A DNA stretch of 64,000 bases from Stictocephala bisonia (lineage: Eukaryota > Arthropoda > Insecta > Hemiptera > Membracidae). The notes under the pieces are model-generated. The model searched no databases and had not been told where the DNA came from. It worked only from the letters and a program-made list of their open reading frames with translations. The stretch spans positions 496,001 through 560,000 of the forward strand of contig JAQJVL010000123.1 in the NCBI GenBank assembly GCA_035578905.1. The letters are read 5' to 3'. A program made the translations under genes and the position numbers. Positions 56,239 through 64,000 of the stretch are shown piece by piece. The number at the start of each line of letters is the position of its first letter. Within the stretch, counting starts at the first letter, position 1.

Positions 56239-57779
56239 CGGTTTATTCTCAAAGCTTAATAAACCGTATATTTTATTTTCTCAAAATAGTTTATTATCAA
56301 AATTATTTTGAGAAAATAATAGATTTTCTCAAAATAATTTTGGACCTAATAGATTTGGACCTTCCGGGTTGGATTTTTTGGTTTGGACTTTTTGTCCTCC
56401 AACCAATTTCATAATCTGAGATTTTATGTAAATTATCATTTTTATTATAAACACAAAACAGTGTAAAGAATGATTGTTAATTTTAATTTTTTGTAGAAAT
56501 AAAATTAGCTTAGAAAGTTTTATACAATTCGTTAGCCTAAAGAGGTACCAATCTGAAATAGTTTCTTTCATGACATTTCTTGTGTATAGCATATTTTACC
56601 TTTTTTTCTAAAAGTTTAACTAATCATTGAAATTTAATAATTATTTTCCTTCTTTTATAGTTAATTATACTAACCCTTTGAGGACTGAATGATGAATTGT
56701 CAACATTACTGATTCTCACGTTACGGACCAAATGAAACATTTAATTATTTGGAGTTTGACACTTATTACCTTTAATTTGGCATCTCACGATTATTTATAC
56801 ATCTTACAAATGCAGTACGGACATTTATGAGTATTTTTTAACATTTGATGGAGTATATTGCCAATAGATAGTAATAAAGGTTACATTAAATAGATGCTTG
56901 TAGCCTGCAAGTCATAGTTGTATGTAGAATATGTCAACTTGTATTTCACTGTTCTTTTGTATAAAACCGCAAGAATATTATTAATTTAGAAGTGAATAGA
57001 GGATTTAAATTCTGATTGGAGTTAATTATCACTTGACCGAATGGGTTTGAAGTATATTGTTGTTCTCATTATGTTTTCTTGGGGCCTTCTTATCGCTAAT
57101 TGACTGATAAGGATGCATGTTTGGTAACTGCATTCATTATCACTTACAACTTTCATCATCTTACTAGCTATATTTTATTGTACCTTAAAAATGTATATCT
57201 ATGGTTTTTATTGAGGTTTATACAATCATAATGTTTTTTGTTTATGAAAAACAATGAATTTGTTATTTTATTCAAAAGGCATTTTTGGGTGATTATGTCT
57301 TGACTTGAATAACAAGTTTTCATTGATAAAATATTGTAAGTTTACGGGATACAGACAGGAACATTTTAAGCTGTAAATACAAATATTTTGTTAAAAACAG
57401 GTTCCTTTTGTATAGAAGTTTTGACAAATATCAAGTTGAGGACATTTTTATTAAATATTATTCTAGTATCTTTATTAGAACAGATTTAATAATCAGAGTT
57501 ACAAAACAACGCAAATCAGCCTTTTACAGCCTGAATATTTTATTTGTTGTATTAAAAAAAATAAAGTTTAACCTTGATTATATATCCGTGATGATTAAAG
57601 TCATCCAACTTGACAGTCAGATCAAAATAAATTTTTTATTAAATAAAATTACAACAACGCAGAAGTGCTGTTCAGCCCCGCAACGCAAGTCTTGAACACC
57701 AGTGTTTGAGTTTTGCAGCTGAAATATTGCAGACTTGGAATATTGTGCCTGAAAATCCGAGGCAATTAGCAAAAATCAA

Positions 57780-57925
57780 CACCGCTGTACGTGTATGGGC
57801 AGGCGGGCGGGTCAACACCACTGTACTGTAAGGGCGGGTGGGTCAACACTACTGTACATGTATGGGCGGGTGGATGGGTCAACACTACTGTACGTGTATA
57901 TGTGGGTGGGCGGGTTAACACCACT
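57780..57925 (+). repeat. Degenerate G-rich minisatellite, about four units
   Basis: Units with CTGTACGTGTATGGG and GGGCGGGTGGGTCAACAC are related to the 36-bp array at 13911. Several windows have four G-tracts. It is followed by CCTGATGATGGTGGAAATCC, which looks like a decayed hammerhead-type core (GAAA replaced by GCAA). Confidence 0.8.
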
Positions 57926-59350
57926 AATAAAACCTGATGATGGTGGAAATCCTTCCGCAACAAAATGGCTGGAAGAGTTCATTTCTCATATAGTGAAGTA
58001 GAAGACACCCCCTAGGCATTATCAGTAGTTTGTTTACTTATGGCTGAATGAAAAAAAGTTCTCATTCATTTAAAGGATCTTGTTACTGTACATTTTTTTT
58101 TATCTCTAAAATTATACTGTATAGCAAGTTTTTATCAAAATACGATACAGTAACTTAATATATGTATGTCTTGTGAGACAGAAAATTTCGCCAATATGTA
58201 GACTGCTGAGTATGTCTTGTAAAAATTTTTCTTGCTCCATGTCTTCACGTGTATCATTACGTGTAATTATAGGAGTTCCTTTCTCCCTTGCAGTTCTGTA
58301 TAATTTATTGAATCTGGTTTTTTTTAGAAACCTAAGTTTTTTGAACATATATTTTATCTAGCTTTAAACATATTTGGCTTGCCCTACCACCAGACTAGGC
58401 CAGATAACCAAGGTAGTCCTTATATTTATATCATAAATATATAACAATTGTTACACACTTATTTTAATTTTTTTTCCTCAAAGGGTTATAACAAGATAAT
58501 TATTCACTATACAGCTAATTTATTATAACTAGCAATATGGAAATCATGATAGGAAACATATGTAGAATAATATTCAATTTATTAGTTATTCTTATTAAAA
58601 TATAAATTGAAAAATATTTTAAATTTAAAATTTATCCATAGGTATAAAAAGTTTCATTGATTACTTTTAATAATTTGAAGATTTGTTGAAATACTAAAGT
58701 TAAAAAGGCAGTATTTGAATGTGATACCTGAGTTTACCATACCTGTATTTAACAGTTATTATAGATTTATTAAAATGTTACCTATTAGTATCTTTTGTGA
58801 AAAGTTATACTTTAGAATCTTTTGACAAAGTGATTTTAATAAGCCATATTAAACCCAACTAACTGCATTTAAAGATCTAATTAATGGTTTATTTATCAAA
58901 CTAGAATTTAAATCACTAATATTGTGGTGGCAATACTGAAGGCACAGATATCCGAACTCCATTTATTGTAAATTAAAAAAATTCTCTTCAGCTATTCTGA
59001 TTGATTGTTTGTTACATTAATTTATCAAGATGATGTTGCTAATAACAAAAATACGGTCAAAACAAAAAAATTATTTGTACGAATAAAGATTAGGTGATCT
59101 ACAAGTTTAAATGAGTTTGAACTGTTTTTTGATTGCTAAATTTAAGTTTTATATCCTAACCACCAAGAACCAGACTTAGATTCATTAATTCTATTAAGAT
59201 GTTTGCCTGTATACAAATTTTTAAATAAAGATGCGAAGAGGAGAATAAAAATCACATTTAGAAGGTCATGCTAAAAATAAAAATATCCCAATTGGAGTTT
59301 GGATTCTGTAACTTGTTAAGAACTTTGTAAATATGGTTTGTACATTTCAG

Positions 59351-59426
59351 GCTTAAAACAGCTTCTCATAATAACTAATCTTGTGTCTTTGATTTGTGTG
59401 CGGCGACACCATGGCTCATTTAGGAG
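59351..59426 (+). other. Possible exon with strong start context, unconfirmed
   Basis: TTTCAG precedes 59351 and a perfect donor AG|GTGAGT follows 59426. CACCATGG at 59408 would start MAHLG and leave phase 1, the phase used by the formin exons g and h. It could be an alternative first exon for a short formin form, or an internal exon (also open in phase 1, then leaving phase 2). No family similarity supports either. Confidence 0.25.
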
Positions 59427-59949
59427 GTGAGTTTGTAGGTTAGTTTTAGGCAAATCCTTTTTTTACTATATTAGAACATCAATTTTTAAAACTTTCTTAG
59501 TAAATTTATGTTTTTATTATTACTAATACAAGTTTGTCAACTCTAATTTGTCTAGAAATATAGCCCTAAAACTAAATTAGCATAGATGTTTTTATTTTGT
59601 GTACGTTAACAATATTGTCACCATGAAGCAGTTGCAAACAACTTTGTGCATGTCTGCACAACTGCTGACTGGCTACAAAACTGTTTTGAAAATTTTGATA
59701 AAGAAAATTGGAAACAGTACAGATTTTCTGGTAGGATTTATTACAATCTTGTTAACATGTGGTCTTAAAAGACAAAGCTTCTTAGAATAACCTATTTGTA
59801 ATAAGCGTATTACTTCATTGTTTGTTCTGCCCTTGGCTTACATAGTTCTTTCATTACACAGTTGTATCCTTGAAACATATTCATTACAGAGTTGTATCAA
59901 ATATAGAAGTCAGCTGCATTTCACTCCACCATAGCTTACTATAATTTAA

Positions 59950-61297
59950 CCCTAGATCGTGAGCATCAGGTGAACCAATGTGTGCTGATTCTTTTTTTTG
60001 GCGCTGCACAAGCTTTTAAATATGCTCCAAATGTAAATGTTATCATATCACTTTTCTTCTCAAGAACTGTACTTTTACTTACTACCATCACAACTTACAA
60101 AAATAATTACTGTCTCGAAAAAACTGAAAACATTTTTTAAAATTTTGTACGTAAATTATAACTTATAACACTCCTTAGGAGCACTAAATATTTTTTATAA
60201 ATAATTCCAAGATGGCCAAATTGTTTATTATTTAGTGCACTATAATAATATGTTGTTATACTTTAGATAAACTTGTAGGGTTTTTAAAAAAAAAATGTGC
60301 TAAGATATAATATGATCACTGTAGGTAATTAAATAGTACATGTAAAAATTTAAAAAAAAATCACTATTGAATAGAAAAGAAAAGGTTGTTTAGGAAAAAT
60401 AGTCATATTGTACCCATACACAAATTTTTATATTTTTAGTTTATTGGGAAAAATAAAAGTTTTACCACGGAAACAAAAGATTTCAGTGAAAAATTACTTA
60501 GCAATCTAAAAATAAGGGGTATGTATAATTTTTTATAATGTTTTGATACATTTACTGTATTATTACAATCTATTAGCTACAAGAAAATGTAAAACATATG
60601 AAAGTATTCCAAAAAGTATAAAACTTATAACACCACAAGTCAGCGTGCACATATTGTGTAAACGACACTAGAAAAAAATAGTACCTATTGTAAACATTAT
60701 AAAAAATATAAAATAATTTTTGGGAATTTTTAGAACAGTAACACTTGATAGAAAATATATTTATGAATATAAATATAACAAAATTATTACAGTAGTACCA
60801 TAAATAAGGTTTTCGCGCTGTATAATTACATACTACGTCATATTGTTTTCACGTAAATAAAATAAACAACCTATTTAGATTGCACAGAAATAATACATAC
60901 TATTTTTTATTTTTTTCTAAGATTATTATAAGTAGGCTACACTAATACCCTATCCGTACACACGTTGTTTGCTGAAATCGGATAAAAAAATAAATATTCA
61001 GGCTAGTACCTACATAAGTATCAATTTCGCAATTTCTGATTATTTTAGACACTTAAAACCACTATATCACATTGTACTATGACTACACAAAACACAACAC
61101 AATTTTAGCCATTCAAATATTAATTTATAACACTTACAGCGAATAAAACACTCGCAAAGAAAATCAAACGCTCAACAAGTAAAAATGAATGTGGCTACTC
61201 TACATTGGCGGGCTCTGCTTCTTCCAATAAATTATGCCGTTCCTCGCATATGGGTTTTGTGAACAGCAAAAATTATGTTGTTTCTTACGATCTAGGG
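59950..61297. mobile_element. piggyBac-like non-autonomous element 3
   Basis: TTAA (59946-59949)|CCCTAGATCGTGAGC at the left and, complemented, TTAA (61298-61301)|CCCTAGATCGTAAG at the right. CCCTAGA is also how the founding piggyBac ends begin. 1348 bp, AT-rich, with no transposase recognisable; short frames such as 61205-61387 cross the right end and are not genes. Confidence 0.85.
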
Positions 61298-62284
61298 TTA
61301 ATTGTCAGCTGTCAACATCAGTGTTGTTCGACAATAGGTCCAGGCCAATTGGACAAGCCAATGAGTGGCATGCCAATATTGGTTTGAATTAAAACATGAG
61401 ATATTTATTGGCATCATATGATCAAGGTTTCTAGTTTAAAAACTTCAGAATGCTAAGAGGTGTCGATCGACCTTGATTTCTCAAAAATCTGTAACAAAAC
61501 TAGGTTTTAATGTGAAACTAGTCTTTTATTATTTACATAGTAATGTGTTTGATTTTAAATTTGAACCAAAATAAATGGATACATTACTATAACACTAATC
61601 TTAACACATTAGTAATAATTACTAATAAATTATTTACCTTATATTTATAACTAACTATTAATTAAAGAAAATGGCAAGTAATATTGCATGTCTGACTAAG
61701 AATTTACCATGGCTCGGGAAGTTAACTCTCGCTTTGCTTCGTCACACAACCACGGTCATTGCATGGGGCATGTTTGGCTCTCAATGGATGCACCATACAG
61801 AATATTATTTTCTTATTATCTATATTGGATTAATAAATATTTGTCTTTTTGATTTTTCTGTTTATAATACAGTGTAATTTCAGAAAATGATAAGATACGA
61901 AAGGTGGGCATAAAAATAGCTTAAGATTTCTGTTAACATTCTTCAATTTCAATAAAACTGTGGTTTACTTTTAAGTTTACATTAAAATAGCTTAAGATAT
62001 TGTTTCAAAATGCTAGTTTGTTATGAGAAGCATTGTTCATGTTACATGAAGCACACTTCTGGTACTATCGTGTGTTCAGAGGTGTTTATAATGTACAGCA
62101 ATATTTTAAGATGCTCAACAATTAAAAGAAGGGCTAAAAACAATTGATGTGATGTAACTGATTGATTCAAGTTGTTAATTTTATTCTTGTTAATGAGATA
62201 TTGTAGGGGTGTATAATTCAAAGCATCATTATTTAAAACTTCTTTCTATTTAATATTAATAAAATATGTCTATAAAATATCTTC

Positions 62285-62440
62285 CAGCATGATGGCTAGT
62301 GGCTAGGGCTTTGGACTACGGAGTGCAAGGTCTAACCAAGGTTTCGATCTCCAACCTAGCCAACAGCCAGTATTTTATTCATTGAATAAAGTTCACACAC
62401 AGGTCATAGACTACAAGTCCATGTGAACTGACGAGTAATG
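62285..62440 (+). mobile_element. tRNA-derived SINE, decayed
   Basis: TGGCTAGTGGCTAGGGC as A box and AAGGTTTCGATCTCC as a B box with one extra base, 45 bp apart, followed by a body with GTCATAGACTACAAGTCC. It lies in the intron before the FH2 exon. Confidence 0.6.
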
Positions 62441-62590
62441 TTAAATATGTATATTTATTTACAAATCAAATGCATTTACAGTTTAACTTAAATAATAATA
62501 GGAACTATTTGAAAATATTGCCTCTAATAAACTAGCATTTCCAAAATATATTTCTTAATTAACATTTAATGTGGTGTATAAAAATAACAG

Positions 62591-62749
62591 AAGCAGCAGG
62601 AGATGAACAAAAACAAAGAGGTTATTGTCCTGGACCCAAAGCGATCCAATGCTATTAACATCGGCATGACGAAGTTGCCACCTCCTCGCTCCATCAAGAC
62701 TGCTATTCTCAAAATGGATGCTACTATTATGAATAGAGAAGGCATAGAG
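62591..62749 (+). CDS. Fhos: FHOD formin (Fhos), FH2-domain exon
   Basis: Encodes EMNKNKEVIVLDPKRSN, AINIGMTKLPPPRSIKTAI and KMDATIMNREGIE, the knob-side start of the FH2 domain, which dimerises to a ring that nucleates actin and tracks barbed ends. LDxKRSNAINIGxTxLP is shared by all FHOD formins. The acceptor may be ATAACAG|AAG (62591), or the CAGs ending at 62596 or 62599, all in phase 0. The donor is AGAG|GTAAAT. The lasso and linker part of FH2, which should precede it, and the rest of FH2 plus DAD are not in view. Confidence 0.95.
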
Positions 62750-63059
62750 GTAAATAAAATTAATAATTTAATGTGCTGTGCTGTGCTTTTAGCATCATAA
62801 GTATCATTTTGTATCTTATGTGCACATTAACAATTTATTTCCATTTAGTTAGAGAGCAGTTAGTTTTAGTTATTCATTACAATAAATCAAGTTTAAAAAA
62901 ACTATAGTAGAAATCATAGGCTTTTTAGCTACTATTAATATATTCCATACTCAAAAGTAATATTTATTATTTTATCTCTTTGTTATATTTAATAGATTAT
63001 CGTTTTGACGTTTTTTCCTGTTTTATTTAAAATTAAGTGATATTTAATGAACCCTAGTA

Positions 63060-63275
63060 CGAGGGTTATCCAGTAAGTAACCGCCGTTTCATAGTGCAAG
63101 AAGTAGTGGGGGTAGCGTCGCCATACTGACATCTGCGCGCATCTAACTGTGTAAGATGGATTATCGTACGATCACTTGTTGTCCAATTACAGCCTTAAAA
63201 CATGAGTGCGGCCATAGAAAATCCTCCCAAGTATGAAGTACGTAGTGTTATACGATTTATTTTCATAAAAAATCA
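63060..63275 (+). mobile_element. mariner-family transposon, 5' end only
   Basis: TA|CGAGGGTTATCCAGTAAG is a mariner-type terminal repeat with TA target. At 63202 a frame starts MSAAIENPPKYEVRSVIRFI, the N-terminus of mariner transposases. Similarity ends after about 20 residues, where a minus-strand non-LTR fragment begins. The other terminal repeat was not found. Confidence 0.7.
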
Positions 63276-63502
63276 CTCAGGAGACGAAATTCAAGACAAG
63301 CCGAAATTATGTCTCTTACAAAAAATGGTATGCAGGCGTAAAAGTAGCCAGCCCCAAAAACAGTTCTGATGACTTTCTTTTGAATTAAGAAAATATCTCT
63401 AACTACTGATGAATATGGCCATACACAATGCATATTGAAACAATCGAATCTGTTGCCAAAATAAGCTTTTCTTAGATATTCGACAGAAAGTCTATCACTC
63501 AA
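63263..63502 (-). pseudogene. Non-LTR retrotransposon RT, C-terminal fragment
   Basis: The minus-strand frame reads LRKAYFGNRFDCFNMHCVWP, then RDIFLIQKKVIRTVFGAG and CIPFFVRDIISACLEF, which correspond to the region just after the RT catalytic core in jockey/CR1-type elements (YFG, then WG, then LQKKAIRxI, then CRPYF). The frame has no stops for 79 codons but ends abruptly where it meets the mariner end. Upstream RT motifs are not seen. It was probably inserted into or joined to the mariner copy. Confidence 0.65.
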
Positions 63503-64000
63503 TTTCTATTAAAGTAAGCTCATTCTGAAGATTTTATTTTACCACATACACTGCCAATAACACAAGTCCAGTATGATTTTTAATCTACATTTATACCTAG
63601 CACTTTAACTAAATGTGTTTTTTTCTTGGTTGAAAAGTCATTTATTTGAGGAAAATCAATTCGAGGCATTAAGTTGTACTGATTTAAATATATCTATTGT
63701 AGGTTAATTTTATTTAGATTACTAGTTTTTAAAAGATAAGTATAAAGTATAATCTGCATGGCCCATATCCATCATCTATTTTTTTTTTTTTTTATATTTT
63801 TTTATGTAGATTATTAATGATTATTGCGATTAAAGAAGGAGCAATAACGTAGTCATGAGATCTTTCTAATATTTTCCATTGATGAATTTAAGCCTTTCAT
63901 CGTGACTGTTACCTTCTACTGTATTTGTTAAAAAGAAATTAATAACTACAAGACTTCTTAAAATTGATATATTTCAAGTTGTGTTGAGTTAGATGCCCCT
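63503..64000. other. Formin intron end of window
   Basis: AT-rich, with a T-run near 63779-63793. No exon recognised. Confidence 0.4.

Larger units (their letters stand above)
55890..56400. mobile_element. Inverted AAAGTCC-repeat element enclosing telomere-like DNA and a 22-bp array
   Basis: The left part (55890-55995) repeats AAAAGTCCAA-type words about seven times. The right part (56343-56397) has the complement (TTGGACTTTTTGTCC, TTTGGACCTTCC). Between them lie (TAACC)6, a 22-bp array, and a TTTTCTCAAAATA/TATTTTGAGAAAA hairpin (56275-56340). I infer one composite, possibly foldback-type, element. Confidence 0.45.

Noticed and set aside
57408..57695. 95-codon plus-strand frame
   Set aside because: AT-rich, Ile/Lys/Phe-biased composition typical of random intron frames; no motif.
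57926..58001. Possible exon ending NPSATKWLEEFISHIVK
   Set aside because: No acceptor upstream (a minisatellite is there), a poor donor, a stop immediately after, and no similarity to the formin.

Overview
The window looks like AT-rich insect nuclear DNA. It has long introns with ordinary GT-AG splice sites, several superfamilies of eukaryotic transposable elements, and short runs of TTAGG, the insect telomere motif (14153-14167 and, as its complement, 56065-56095). The repeat types and intron sizes would suit a large hemipteran genome, perhaps a leafhopper or sharpshooter, but that is inference. One 100-N scaffold gap lies at 53268-53367.

The only host gene I can recognise is a formin of the FHOD family (Drosophila Fhos) on the + strand. 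Nine coding exons can be placed by protein similarity recalled from the family plus splice sites: 25499-25566, 27385-27490, 35631-35837, 36996-37176, 41084-41209, 44507-44670, 51487-51627, 52493-52657 and 62591-62749. Splice phases agree across the first eight. These encode most of the N-terminal FH3 (armadillo-like) region, a charged linker and, in the last exon, part of the FH2 actin-nucleating domain. The very N-terminus, the proline-rich FH1 segment, the start of FH2 and the C-terminus are not visible. Exons must be missing between 52657 and 62591, where phase 1 does not meet phase 0 and the assembly gap lies.

Bases 1-21350 contain no convincing host gene. About 13 kb of them are seven unrelated tandem arrays with periods of 39, 85, 70, 98, 36, 125 and 64 bp. 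Several show higher-order repeat structure. The 39-bp array lies inside a hAT-type element (855-3780) that still has a near-perfect 8-bp target duplication.

From 21350 to 64000 the Fhos introns are a record of nested transposition. At 27.96-32.26 kb an internally deleted Helentron-type Helitron carries a Penelope-like element (PLE). That PLE has an RT/GIY-YIG ORF flanked by inverted arms, each bearing a hammerhead-ribozyme-like core. Other elements are three piggyBac-like elements with TTAA targets, a pogo-like element, a MITE, a DNA transposon with a broken Myb/SANT-like gene, a mariner 5' end, two non-LTR RT remnants, three tRNA-derived SINEs and a second, older PLE fragment.

The most unusual signals are: a short palindromic element with a conserved hammerhead-like core at 4.64-4.93 kb and 27.79-27.95 kb; its association with a G-quadruplex-prone G-rich minisatellite at two loci; the hammerhead-bearing inverted arms of the PLE; a Myb/SANT gene broken by an inverted copy of its own downstream sequence; and a 0.72-kb inverted duplication in which one arm later received a SINE.
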